From: Erinaceus europaeus
Lineage: Eukaryota; Chordata; Mammalia; Eulipotyphla; Erinaceidae
Assembly: GCF_950295315.1 (NCBI RefSeq)
Contig: NC_080166.1
Location: forward strand, 99,701,141 to 99,765,140
Reading direction: 5' to 3'
DNA length: 64,000 nt
The notes below the pieces were generated by a model, which was not told the DNA's origin, did no database searches, and was given only the letters and a program-made list of their open reading frames with translations. Below, one piece after another: positions 31,100 to 41,920 of the stretch; the first letter of the stretch is position 1, and the number at the start of each line of letters is the position of its first letter. The translations under genes were made by a program, and so were the position numbers.

Positions 31100-33776
31100 A
31101 TTTACTGATTGAATAATTATCAACAAGACCATAGTACAAGAGGGGTACAATTCCCACCACCAGAGTTCTGCATCCCATCCCCTCCATTGAAAGCTTTCCT
31201 ATTTATCCCCCTGGGAGCATGGACCCAGGATTATTATGGGGTGCAGAAGGTAGAAGGTCATGTTTCTGCAATTGCTTCTCTGCTGAACATGGACACTAGC
31301 AGGTCGATAAATAGTCCCAACCTGTCTCTCTCTTTCTCTAGTGGGGCAGGGCTCTGGTGAGGTGGGGTTCCAGGACACCTTGGCATGGTCTTCTGCCCAG
31401 GGAAGTCCAGTTGGCATCATGGTAGCATCTGCAACTTGGTGTCTGAAAAAGCATTAAGATATAAAGCAGAACAAACTGTTTAATTAAGGAAACTAGAGGT
31501 AAGACTATAGCAGATGAGATTTTGGGGTCTCCATTTTAGTAGGCATATTCCAAGGGGCCCATGACTTTACTAATTTTTGTGCCCAACAGCTAACATGCAG
31601 GTGGGATAAAGGCATTGTCTGGGGAGTTGGTGTCAGAGTTGGACATAGGACTAGAAAGCTGGATCAGGGCAGAGAGTAGCTCCCAAATATGGGAAAACTA
31701 TATAAATATTGTTAACTGTAAATCCTATAGATTTGATCTGGGGCTCATATTCAGCACAGGAACCTGTGTAACCTCTGTATCCCTATAGGTCTGAGCTCTC
31801 ACTCTATGGTTATAGCTAGGACCATTTTAGGTTGCATTCATTTCAGGACTTGTCTTCCTGGAGTGGCAGAGTATGTTGAACCAATCTCCCTTCAGAGGAT
31901 GGGGTAGTTGCTACCATTGTTGACCCACATTGTGGGCAAGGTCCTGTAGAGGCCCAAAAGAGGGTTCATTATGTTGTTTCTGATAGAGATGACCACTGAC
32001 ATTGGAGAGAGGAATTTGTTAGAGGTTTAGACCCATCAGATCTGTGTTGGAATCCTAGGTCTCCCTGACTAGGGCTCTGGATGATAGGGTGGGCTGTAGG
32101 GACCAAAAGAATCACCATTAAAGTATGTTAGTTCCTGTGCTGATTATGGGCCCCAGATCAAATTGATGGGGGTTACTGTTAACAATATTTATATACTTTT
32201 CCCATATTTGGGAGCTATTCTCTGCCCTGATCTAGCTGCCTAGTCCCTTTTTCCAACTATGACACCATCTCCCCAGATAATAACTTGGGTCCACCTGTAT
32301 ATTAGATGTCAGGCTCAGGCAAAAACTAGTAAAGTCATGGGCCCCTTGGAATATACCTAAAACAGAACTACTAGCTTTTTCTAAAATGGATACCCCAAAT
32401 CTTCATCTGCAATATTCTTACCTTTAGTTTCATGATTAGTCCACCACTTGTTCTGCTTTATATCTTAACTCTTTTTCAGCCACCAAGTTCCATATGCTAC
32501 CATGATGCCAACCTGACTTCCCTAGACAGATGAGCCCATCAATGTTTCCTGGAGCCCCACCTCCCCAGAGCCCTGCCTCACGAGGGAAGAGAGAGACAGG
32601 CTGGGAGTATGGATCAACCTGCCAACACCCATGTTCAGTGGGAAAGCAATTATATAAGCTGGTAAACCTTTCACCTTCTGCACCCCATAATGATCCTGGT
32701 TCCATACTCCCAGCGGGTTAAAGAATAGGAAAGCTATCAACAGAGGGGAGGTTGGATCTGGAATTCTGGTGGTGGGAATTGTGTAGAATTGTATCCCTCT
32801 TATCCTATGGTCTTGTCAATATTTCCATTTTATAAATAGTTTTTTTTAAAAAAAACGGTCACATACATATTGGAGAAAAAAAGTATGCAAGTCTCTTGTC
32901 CTTATTCAGCTTTTGTAGTTCTTACCTTGTCTAGCAAAGTTAGCCTTGGAGTGACTGAGGAAAATGAAACAGGAAGTAGGTGAGAGTATCTAGGTCTAAG
33001 TAGAAACTATTTGATTGAGTACTTTATGGTACGTTATAAAAACAATCCGTCTTTTTTTACTTTCTGCTTGCTTGCTGCACTTATTGAGTCACTGCCAACT
33101 GTTGTGCATTTTTAAATAATTAAGGTGAAGTTTATCTTTCCCTCCTAACTTATGGATACATGTGTTCTATCTCAGGGGTCCTAGTCTATATCTAGGTTCT
33201 GTGGCTTTGTTAGGAAGTGCACCACCTGAAATGGAATTGAGAAGTCCTATGAACAAGGAATGGTCTCACTAGATAGGGTATTAGAATTGAAGGGTTGACA
33301 TTCCACACCTGGAGTCTCTGGACACAATCTGAAGTGAGACATGTTGAGGTGGTACTGATTGCACTGATTTGTTGAGCTCAGCAGATGCAATATCAAGTGC
33401 TATGGATTGAGTGAAGCCTGCAGGAAGATGAGCCCCACCCCACAGGTTCCCATACTGGGAGAAATAATGGGTTTTATAGAGAACGGGGAAGGTTCCTGCT
33501 GTCTTAGAGTTTAAGAAGGCAGTAGACAGTTGTTATTGTAACCATGTTATTTAGGAATTTGGTTGACTTTGAAAATCCCATGATTATGATTTGCTTTATT
33601 ATATAAGACCTCACTATGATTTATGTCATTTAATGCTATTTACATATAGCTGTATCTTATATAGTGACACCACCAGTTGCTTGTGATCTCCCTGATCTAA
33701 GATTATAGGGGATTTAATATTTCAAAGACATAGTCATTTTAGAAATGTGTTAACATTTTATGCCCACTTAAAATTC
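31100..33776 (-). mobile_element. Hedgehog L1 3' end, long form, interrupted
   Basis: Antisense copy from the tail (31100) through all long-form blocks to 32120, resuming at 32900 and running to about 33776, the farthest 5' extent of this family in the window (GGAAGGTTCCTGCTGTCTTAG, GTGATCTCCCTGATCTAAG). Candidate TSD ATCAGTTTTTTT at 31087-31099 and 33777-33790. About 1.9 kb excluding the nested element, with no ORF2 frame recognised. Confidence 0.85.
32139..32880 (+). mobile_element. Hedgehog L1 3' end nested in another L1
   Basis: Sense copy from TGGGCCCCAGATCAAATTG to the terminus GGTGGTGGGAATTGTGTAG ... TAAATAG and an A-run. Host sequence is duplicated: AAGTATGTTAGTTCCTGT (32121-32138) and AAGTATGCAAGTCTCTTGT (32881-32899). 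About 20 extra bases (CGGTCACATACATATTGGAG) sit between two A-runs at the 3' end. Confidence 0.85.
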
Positions 33777-33790
33777 ATCAGTTTTTTTTT

Positions 33791-34700
33791 AAATTCTAGC
33801 TTCGTTTTAGTGAATCCCAATGGAAAACATATATTTTCCAACAAATATATAATGAACCTTTGTAGCTATAAGAAAGCCTAGTGTCAATTTATTTGCATGA
33901 TTTTAAAGAAATTGTCTATGCATAAATCAGGGGTGTATCTTATAAGTGGTGTCTGAGATTTGATGAACTACCATTTCCCTGATAGAGGCCAAAAGGACTT
34001 GAGGATGGGAGGGGCAATTGTGCAAAAGGTAAAGATTCCAATCTCAGGTTATCCTTCTTCTGCTTGGCTGCTTTTCTGAGCCAGGCAATACTTATTTCTT
34101 ATTTCCCCCTTGGCCTTTCCCTGGTACTCAGAAGCTACTGCTTAAAAGGAGTATTCAGTTCATTAATTTCAAGCACATAAACCTTTGAGTACAGGTCATA
34201 GAATGGACTTTTGGCCACGAGCAACTAAAGTATATGCTTTCTCAAAGATGATAGCATATGCGTTGAAAGGTTAAGTTTTTATTTCTTTTCATGATTTTTT
34301 TCTTACTGCAAAATAAACTTTGAATTTATATCTCTTGTGTGTTGCCTAGACTACAAAAATTTTCTCTTCTAATTCCCATTATTAAAAGTGCCTGGGGCCA
34401 TTTGTTTTTTGAAGTACAAAACTGTATGCCAATAAGTTTCAAAAATTGTGCAGTGCAATAGAAAAATTCAATTTTCAGTGTTTACACAGCACACTAAATA
34501 GTGCAATTCATTTGATATTTAATTTATTTAAATGCCATACTTACTAGGATGTTGCTTTTCATATACTTCTAATTTAGCATGTGTAACCTGAATTAAATTG
34601 TATTCCAGTTTTATTAGACCATGCAAATGTGATAAATTAAAAGGAACACAAATACTTATTCCAAGTGTATTGAGAAGTAAAATGCATTTGTTTCTTTTTT
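33791..34700. other. Unique sequence, no feature seen
   Basis: AT-rich, no repeat or coding feature recognised. Confidence 0.5.
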
Positions 34701-34707
34701 TCTGTTT

Positions 34708-35040
34708 TTTTTTTTCCTCCTGGGTTATTGATGGGGCTTGGTACCTGCATCACAAATCCACTGTTAATGGAGGCTATTTACTTCCCCTTTTGTTCCCCTT
34801 GTTGTTTTGTCATTGTTTGGTTATTATTATTTTTGTTATTATTGATGTCATTATTGTTGGATAGGACAGTAAGAAATGGAGAGGGGAAGGGAAGACAGAG
34901 AGGGGGAGAGAAAAACACCTGCAAACCTGCTTCACCACATGCGAGGTGACTCCCCTGCAGGTGGGGAGCCCTGGGCTTGAGTCAAGATCCTTGTGCTTCA
35001 CGCCATGTGCGCTTAACCTGATGCGCTAGTGCCAGACCCC
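34708..35040 (-). mobile_element. Long SINE with 3' cassette
   Basis: T-run, TCCTGGGTTATTGATGGGG cassette, GATGTCATTATTGTTGG linker end, ATAGGACAGTAAGAAATGG, CACCTGCAAACCTGC core, head ACCTGATGCGCTAGTGCC. Flanks are T-rich, so the TSD is ambiguous. Confidence 0.9.
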
Positions 35041-35183
35041 GTTTTCTGAATTTTTTTGATATGGTTATAAAGTTCAATTTATAGGTACACTATCTAAGTG
35101 AGAGAGCTAAGAACATCAGTGCTTTGGCATGAATTCTAATCCTACAGTATTTGAGCTGATTGAACCTAGGCAAGGTGATTTTT

Positions 35184-35808
35184 TTTTTTATTAAGGAGAA
35201 ATTAACAAAACCATAGAATGAGAGGGGTACAATTCCGCCTAATTCCCATAACCCGATCTCCACATCCTACCCCCTCCCCTGATAGCCTTCCCATTCTCTA
35301 TCTCTCTGGGAGTATGTTTCCAGGGTCGTTGTGGGTTGCAGAGGGTGGAAGGTCTGGCTTCTGTAATTGCTTCCCTGCTGAACATTGACTGGTCGATCCA
35401 TACTCCCAGTCTGTCTCTCTCTTTCCCTAGTAGGGTGGGGCTCTGAGGAAGTACAGTACACATTGATGGGGTCGTCTGTTCAGGGAAGTCTGGTCAGCAT
35501 CCGGAACCTGGTGGCTGAAAAGAGAGTTAACATACAAAGCCAAACAAATTGTTGAACAATCATGGACCTAAAAACTGTAATAGTGCAGATGAAGTGTTGG
35601 GGATATTCCCTGCATGCTCTTGTGTACTTCTGCTTCCAGGTATATATTTTTCCCCTAGTTTATGGACATGGGTGAACCTATGCTCTATCTCAGGGGACCT
35701 GGACTATATCTAGGTTTGGGGACTTTATTGGGGAGTGGAACAGCTGGAATGGAGTTAGAGAATACTATGAAAGGAAAGGTCTCACCCGAGTGATGAAGCT
35801 GAAGGGTT
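35184..35808 (-). mobile_element. Hedgehog L1 3' end, short form
   Basis: Antisense tail, AGAGGGGTACAATTCCG, CCGATCTCCACATCC terminus blocks, then directly GTGTTGGGGATATTCC and TATATATTTTTCCCCTAG, so the long-form block is absent. Ends GATGAAGCTGAAGGGTT. Perfect 15-bp TSD GGCAAGGTGATTTTT (35169-35183, 35809-35823). Confidence 0.95.
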
Positions 35809-35880
35809 GGCAAGGTGATTTTTACAGTGTTCCAGTTTTCTCAAGTTTAAAGTGCAACATGCCAAGAGTATACTGTATTT

Positions 35881-36147
35881 CTTTTATTTTTTTATATTTA
35901 TTTATTTCCTTTTGTTGCATTGTTTTATTGTTGTAGTTATTGTTGTTGTTGGATAGGACAGAGAGAAATGGAGAGAGGAGGGGAAGACAGAGGGGGAGAG
36001 AAGGATAGACACCTGCATACCTGCTTCACCTCCTGTGAAGCGACTCCCCTTCAGGTGGGGAGCTGGGGGCTCGAACTGGGATCCTTATGCGGGTCCTTGT
36101 GCTTTGCGCCACCTGCGCTTAACCCACTGCACTACTGCCCGACTCCT
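35881..36147 (-). mobile_element. Long SINE without 3' cassette
   Basis: ATATTTATTTATTTCC tail, GTTGTAGTTATTGTTGTTG linker, GGATAGGACAGAGAGAAATG, core, GGGGCTCGAACTGGGATCC B-box, head ACCCACTGCACTACTGCCCG. TSD TATACTGTATTT (35869-35880, 36151-36162). Confidence 0.95.
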
Positions 36148-36455
36148 GCATATACTGTATTTTATAAGGTTACCAGGATACTTAAATTGAATTCATGTGT
36201 GCACACTTAGAAGAGTACCTGTTATTAATAATCCACAAACGTTTGTTGCTGTGAATGAAAAAAAAAGTTTTTTTTCTCAAACTCTGTCCTATCTGTAGTG
36301 GCAGTTGTTGCTACAAATTCCCTTTGTCATTCAATACACTAGCCTACTACCTCACTCTCTTCCAGATCACTTGTCTTCTTACTTTTTCCCCAAGTATAAC
36401 TCTTCTTACCTAAACCACTTCAAATTTTATAGACGTAATTTTCTTTTTCATTTTT

Positions 36456-36600
36456 TCTTTTTGCCTCCAGGAGCTCAGTGCCAGCACTACGAATCTACTT
36501 CTCCTGGAGGCCTTTCTATTTTACTGGATAGGACAGAGAGAAATTGAGATTGTGAGAAAAGGGGGAGATAGAGAGGGGGAATGAGAAACATAGACACGTG
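36456..36600 (-). mobile_element. Long SINE fragment, 3' part (left arm of a foldback)
   Basis: GCCTCCAGGAGCTCAGTGCC cassette with missing linker, then TGGATAGGACAGAGAGAAATTG, AGGGGGAGATAGAGAGGGGG and GACACGTGCAGG. Stops at the core and meets a sense fragment head to head. Confidence 0.8.
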
Positions 36601-36602
36601 CA

Positions 36603-36760
36603 GGGAGGTCACTTGACAGGTGGTGAAGTAGGTCTGCAGGTGTCTGTCTTTCTCTCCTCCCTTTGTCTTTCCCTCTTCTCTCCATTTTTCTCTGTTTTGT
36701 TCAACAACAACAATGATGATAAACAACAAGAACAACAAAGGGAAAAAAATGAAAAAAAAG
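36603..36760 (+). mobile_element. Long SINE fragment, core to linker (right arm of a foldback)
   Basis: GGTCACTTGACAGGTGGTGA, GTAGGTCTGCAGGTGTCTG core, pyrimidine tract, CAACAACAACAATGATGAT linker, GGGAAAAAAATG end. Lacks the tRNA head. Confidence 0.8.
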
Positions 36761-37020
36761 TTTTAAAGAAATCTTTAAAAAAAAAAGACCCATCAAAATC
36801 TGAGATGAGGAACATCAGCTGACAGTTTGCATATTCTGATTGCTTTGATTTTATTTTTAAATTATTGGTTCATCTGCTTTTTTTTTTCTTGCATAATACT
36901 TTTACTGAGACGTGCACATACTATAAGGCAATAAAAATGAGAGTGTACAGAATATCCAAATGGAAGTCAGAAGTTTCTAAAGAAGAGAAATTCCTTGGAG
37001 CTCTTAAAGAAATGAAATGT

Positions 37021-37150
37021 GGCCTGGAAGGTAGTACAGTGGATGCACTGTTGGTCTCTTTAGTGACGGTTGAAAGTTCAATTCCCAGCATCACATGTGC
37101 CAGAATGATGCTCTGGTTCTCTCCCTCCTTTTTGGTGTATAAGAAAACGT
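37021..37150 (+). mobile_element. tRNA-derived SINE, type D, diverged
   Basis: GGCCTGGAAGGTAGTACAGT head, GAAAGTTCAATTCCCAGC B-box, ATCACATGTGCCAGAATGAT, CTGGTTCTCTCCCTCC. Confidence 0.7.
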
Positions 37151-37256
37151 CTTAAAACAGAATCAGAAATCTTAGATAATGAATATCTGGATGTAGAAAC
37201 AGTAATCTGCTGACTTATAATTAAAGCAAAGATCCATATATAAAGAAAGATAAATA

Positions 37257-37409
37257 GTGGTCAGGGAGGTGGCACAGTGATAAAGCTTTGGACTTTCAAG
37301 CATGGGGTCCTGAGTTTGATCCCCGGCAGCACATGTGCCTGAGTGATGTCTGGCTCTTTCTCTTTCCTCCTGTCTTTCTCATAAATCAATCAATCAATCA
37401 ATCAATAAG
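37257..37409 (+). mobile_element. tRNA-derived SINE, type D
   Basis: GGTCAGGGAGGTGGCACAGT head, TCCTGAGTTTGATCCCCGGC B-box, GCACATGTGCCTGAGTGATG, pyrimidine stretch, (CAAT)n tail at 37387-37405. Exact 13-bp TSD AGAAAGATAAATA (37244-37256, 37410-37422). Confidence 0.95.
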
Positions 37410-37589
37410 AGAAAGATAAATAAATGAGTAAATTTATAGTAAATATAATGTAACTATTTTTCTTGGTTTTTAAAACTAAGAATGCATTAATGAACAAGAT
37501 TGTATAGCCTAAAGGAAAAAAAATAGTGAAGACTATTACAAGTTGTCCTAGCAAAAAATATATATCCAGTGCTATGAAAGGGAAGTATT

Positions 37590-37905
37590 AAGTGAAGTGT
37601 AATCATTGAACAGGGTACTTAATGAAATTTGAGGTCCAGAAAAGACTTCCTTGAAGAAGAGATTTGTATAATAAGATCCAAAGAGAGAGTGGAGGTTATT
37701 ATGTTATCATATAATAAAAGGATTGCAGGTAGCAGGAATAGCATTTGTGAAGAGTTTGAGGCAGAAGTCAAATGCAAACAGTTGCAGCAGAAAAGAAAAA
37801 GATGTGGGATAGCAGACTTTTAGGCTAGGGAAACAGAGCACATCTAATGCTGTTGTGAAAGATCTAGTGCAGAAGCTGAAGAGACTGGTACAGGATATTG
37901 ATTGC
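37590..37905 (-). mobile_element. L2 LINE fragment (ancient), weak
   Basis: GACTTCCTTGAAGAAGAGATTT, GGAATAGCATTTGTGAAGAG, TTGAGGCAGAAGTC resemble the antisense L2 order (GGAGGAGGTGACATTTGAG, GAACAGCATGTGCAAAGGC). Low similarity. Confidence 0.4.
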
Positions 37906-37914
37906 AATGTAGTA

Positions 37915-38010
37915 AGTCTTGGTTTGTCACTTAAGGCTGTGTCCTTGAGTATACTACTTAACCTGTATGTGCTTTTATGGCTTTATCTGTTAAACAAGGA
38001 TGAAATGTAT
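37915..38010 (+). mobile_element. MIR SINE (ancient), weak
   Basis: AAGGCTGTGTCCTTGAGTAT, ACTACTTAACCTGTATGTGC, TTATCTGTTAAACAAGGATG follow the MIR core (GCTGTGTGACCTTGGGCAA, TACTTAACCTCTCTGTGCC, CATCTGTAAAATGGGGA). Confidence 0.55.
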
Positions 38011-38254
38011 GGATATTTTTAATGATTATTTACTTGGATGCTTTTGCCATTAATAGTGATCTGCTGCTCATAATTCAGTGGATAATCTGGCTTCAAATTA
38101 CAACTATATTTCTATATACTTATCTATATATCTGTATCAACATCCCATTTCCAAAATTTAGAACAGGAATGTACTAAGGTAGATCAGATAATTGATAGTT
38201 CCAGGTATGTCCCTCTATACCATTAAATTTGGCTAGAAGCAAGGGAAAAAATAA

Positions 38255-38445
38255 TACTGGTGAGATAGCTCACTTGGGAGGGTGTCTACTTTGTTGTGTG
38301 CATAATTTAGGCTTGAGCATGGCCCATAGGATCCTAGGGAAAGCTTTGGTGCAGTGGTGTCTTTCCCTCTTTGTGTGTGTGTCTCTTTATCTGAAAAGTA
38401 GCCCCAGAGCACTGAAGTCCCAGAAACAACAACAAAAACCATGAG
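38255..38445 (+). mobile_element. tRNA-derived SINE, type E
   Basis: TGGTGAGATAGCTCACTTGG head, AGGCTTGAGCATGGCCC box region, GTGTCTTTCCCTCTTTGTG, ending in AACAACAACAAAAACC. Followed by a short (GA)n. Confidence 0.7.
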
Positions 38446-38639
38446 AAAAAGAGAGAGAGAGAGGATTAAACTCGGCCAGGACACCATTGCTGAAATTATT
38501 ACGCAATCTATTGTTACTTGAGTTGTTATGTAATACATTTATTTTGAAGCTAATTTGTTAATTTCTAATTTTTCATTTAAAATTTTTTCCCTCATTTGCT
38601 GGGGTTTAGCCAGTCTGCATTTACTTTTTCATACAGAGG

Positions 38640-38775
38640 GGGGAAAGGAAAAAGACTGAAAGATTTCTAGAAATAGTGCTATCACAGCACCAAAGCTTTC
38701 TCCAATATGATAGAGCCAGGCTTAAATATGAGTCACATATATGACAAAGCAGGCACACTATCCAGGTGAGATATT
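38640..38775 (-). mobile_element. tRNA-derived SINE, type E, diverged
   Basis: AAAGGAAAAAGACTGAAAG, CACAGCACCAAAGCTTTCTCC, GAGCCAGGCTTAAATATGAG (antisense B-box), ACTATCCAGGTGAGATAT head. Confidence 0.6.
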
Positions 38776-38892
38776 GTGTTGACCTTGCTAACAATTCTTA
38801 CTCGCTTTTGTTATATAGTCCCAGGCATACTCTTGTGACCCCAACAGGAATTTGGGATATTAGCATACAAATGACATCAGCACACTCAAAAT

Positions 38893-38940
38893 GGTTGACA
38901 ATCCAATGCTTTATCCACTGCGCCACCTCCTGGACCACAC
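38893..38940 (-). mobile_element. Type D SINE head fragment
   Basis: ACAATCCAATGCTTTATCCA then CTGCGCCACCTCCTGGACC: antisense head of a type D SINE with no core or tail recognised. Confidence 0.6.
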
Positions 38941-39152
38941 TCACAATGGAATGTGAGTACAGGGCCTACATAAGCAAGGACTTGGAACAACTAGTTCTCT
39001 TGACTGGATCCCCTTCATCACAGCACTCTCCTGTTGGTGTAGAATTGATCCTAATCCCTTCACATGGTGGTCTTGGGTAGATTAGTTGCGGACTTTGGAC
39101 TTTTGCCTATTTTCTTAGCTAGACTTCTCCCCTCACATTCACAGTGATTTTT

Positions 39153-39770
39153 TTTTTTTGCTTTTCTATCAATATTTTTATTTATTTATTTAAGAAAGGA
39201 GATATTAACAAAACCATAGGATAGGAGGCGTACAACTCCACAAAATTCCCACCACCGGATCTCCATATCCCATCCCCTCCCCTGATAGCTTTCCCATTCT
39301 CTATCCCTCTGGGAGCATGGACCCAGGGTCATTGTGGGTTGCAGAAGGTGGAAGGTCTGGCTTCTGTAATTGCTTTCCCGCTGAACATGGGCTTGAGTGG
39401 TCAATCCATATTCCCAGTCTGCCTCTCTCTTTCCTAGTAGGATGGGTCTCTGGAGAAGCAGAGCTCCAGGACACGTTGGTGAGGTCATCAGTCCAGGGAC
39501 GTCTGGCCGGCATTATGCTGGCATCCAGAACCTGGTGGCTGAAAAGAGAGTTAACATACAAAGCCAAACAAATTGTTGATCAATCATGGACCTAAAGGCT
39601 GAATAGTGCAGATGAAGTGTTTGGGGGGGGGGGTACTCTGCAGACTCTTGTGTACTTCTGCTTTCAGGTATATATTTTTCCCTGGTTTATGGACACGTGT
39701 GAACATATGCTCTATCTAAGGGGACCTGGTCTATATCTAGGTTTGGGGACTTTATTGGGGAGTGGACCAC
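39153..39770 (-). mobile_element. Hedgehog L1 3' end, short form
   Basis: Antisense tail with (TTTA)n, AGGCGTACAACTCCAC terminus, ... CAAATTGTTGATCAATCATG, then a G-run (39622-39633) and direct passage to CTCTTGTGTACTTCTGC, so no long-form block. Ends GGGAGTGGACCACC. TSD CAGTGATTTT / CTGTGATTTT. Confidence 0.9.
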
Positions 39771-39851
39771 CTGTGATTTTATGAATAAACCTCTCTTTTG
39801 TTTAATTTTAATGGAGCCACGCTTTGATTACAGCAGCATACTAGGTACTTC

Positions 39852-39972
39852 TTTTTTGAATAGAGCACTGCTTAGCTCTGTCTTTTGATGGTGCTAATGA
39901 ATGAATCTGAGATTTCAAAGCTTCAGGCATAAAAGCTGTTTGCAGAACCACTATACTATCCTCCTGGATCTA
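39852..39972 (-). mobile_element. tRNA-derived SINE, type C, diverged
   Basis: GAGCACTGCTTAGCTCTGTC, GAATGAATCTGAGATTTCAA (antisense B-box), AGCTTCAGGCATAAAAGC, ACCACTATACTATCCTCC. Confidence 0.7.
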
Positions 39973-40830
39973 CACTAGATAATTCTCAAGGAATTAAAAA
40001 ATCAAGTTTTATATCCTAAAAGTCATTATCTTGAGTAAGATTTTATAGATGGTTTTAAGCTTTCTTATGTGTATACATGCAATTTGCTTAAGGTGACAAT
40101 TCAGAAACTTTTTGTTTAAAATTTTTAAATTAAACATATTAAAGTTACAAATCTGAAACTATAGTTCTGTGTTAGACATATGAAGTTACATAGTTATAAA
40201 GTTGGAAACATTTAATAATACTTTAAAGAGATTTAACTTACAACTGATGCCATCTAAAACTGAAAGATGTGTAAATATTTAAAGTTAAAATTTCATTAAA
40301 TACATTAATATATATTCTAAGTAACAAGACTTTTCTGATGTGATTTCAGATGTTCAAGTAAGACTTTACTTATTAAGCTTATTAAAATGGTTACTTGTAA
40401 GTTCCACTAACTGTCCAACACATTCCATTAGCATTGCCCTTATACTCTACCACTTTAAATCACAAATTGAAATCAATTATTCAGTGACACATATTAAATT
40501 GAAATCACAAGGCTGTTCATCTAGTAGTACAAATCCTCCTGCACATTACAAATTGTGGAAACTAGAGATCCAGATATCTTAGTATAAATATATAAATACT
40601 GCGTATTTGATCTTTTAGGCCTTACTATACTTCATTTTATATCTTCACTGGGTTTAAAGAAGATTACTGTTCAATAAATAGCTGTACTATTCCAAGAAAT
40701 TTGGAAGATATCTTTTCAGTTCATGATTATGTAATAGCCAGTGGCTTTTGACAAAATACTCACTGCCCTTATTTTTTTTTGTGACATTGAGGGGACACCC
40801 TTAGCCCTATTCATCATCAGCCTTAGGTAA
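39973..40830. other. Unique AT-rich sequence
   Basis: No repeat or gene recognised. The 80-codon frame at 40340-40582 has no domain that I recognise. Confidence 0.5.
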
Positions 40831-40843
40831 AAGCATAGCTCTT

Positions 40844-41450
40844 GATTAATCTAAAGGCTGGAATAGTGCAGATGAAGAGTTGGGGGGGGTCTCCGTTTTG
40901 TAGATAGCTAGTAGGCATATTTTAGTTATATTCCAAAGGGCCTGTTAACTCTCTTTTCAGCCACCAGGTTCCAGATGCTAGTATGATGACAACCAGACTT
41001 CCTTGGACAGACAACCCCATCAGTGTGTCCTGGAGCTCTGATTCCCCAGAACCCTGCCCCACTAGGGAAAGAGAGAGGCAGGCTGGGAGTATGGATCAAC
41101 CTGTCAACATTCATGTTCAGCAGGGAACTGATTACAGAAGCCAGACCTTCCACCTTCTGCATCCCACAATGACCTCGGGTCCATACTCCCAGAGGATTAA
41201 AGAATAGGAAAGCTATCAGGGGAGAGCAATAGGATATGGAGTTCTGGTGGTTGGAATTGTGTGGAGTTGTATCCCTCTTATCCTATGGTTTTTGCAGTGT
41301 TTCCTTTTTTAAAATACATATTAAAAAAAAAAAAACCCAAGATACTAGCTATGTTACAATTTCCCCACTTGATGTTCTAACCCCACTTTTTTCCCACCCT
41401 TGCAATATAAAATTAAAGTTTTAAAATATTATATTAAATTGAAAAAAAAG
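40844..41450 (+). mobile_element. L1 with 5' inversion and probable 3' transduction
   Basis: 40849-40943 is antisense L1 (TAAAGGCTGGAATAGTGCAG ... ATTCCAAAGGGCC). It flips at 40944 to sense (TGTTAACTCTCTTTTCAGCC) and runs to the terminus and an A-run ending 41337. About 105 non-L1 bases follow, then a second A-run, then the TSD. TSD AAGCATAGCTCTT (40831-40843) / AAGCATAACTCTT (41451-41463) brackets everything. Confidence 0.85.
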
Positions 41451-41767
41451 AAGCATAACTCTTTTAGTCTCAGAATCTATTTTCCAAGTCAACTTCTGGC
41501 AGTATGGAACCCTTACCCATGATGTTCTGTTATTTGATTTGAGTCTTAGATTTTTTTTGACTGAGCAATAGAAAAGCTTTCTTTTTTTTTAAGATATGAA
41601 TACTTTTGATATTTGGGGAAATCCTGCACTCATTTCATTTTTCAAAAATCTTTTTGGAACCATATAAATTGGCAAACAAAATGATGTTGTATACCTAAAA
41701 TGTGAATACCTGTCATGATTTTACTCCTTAGACACATTTCACATATCTTCCTATTGGTAGATGAATG

Positions 41768-41920
41768 TTGAGCAGTGGGGAGATGATTCAGTGAAGAAAA
41801 ATATAAAATTTACTTTTATGAAGTTCTGAGTTTGACTCCAATTACTGCAAGTGCTAAAAAGGTGCTTTGCTTCTTTTTCTCTTACCAAGTGCGAAAATAA
41901 TTTTTATAAAAGTTTTTAAA
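41768..41920 (+). mobile_element. Old tRNA-derived SINE
   Basis: TGGGGAGATGATTCAGTGAAG head, TTCTGAGTTTGACTCCAATT B-box, GCTTTGCTTCTTTTTCTC pyrimidine stretch, A-rich end. Confidence 0.6.
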
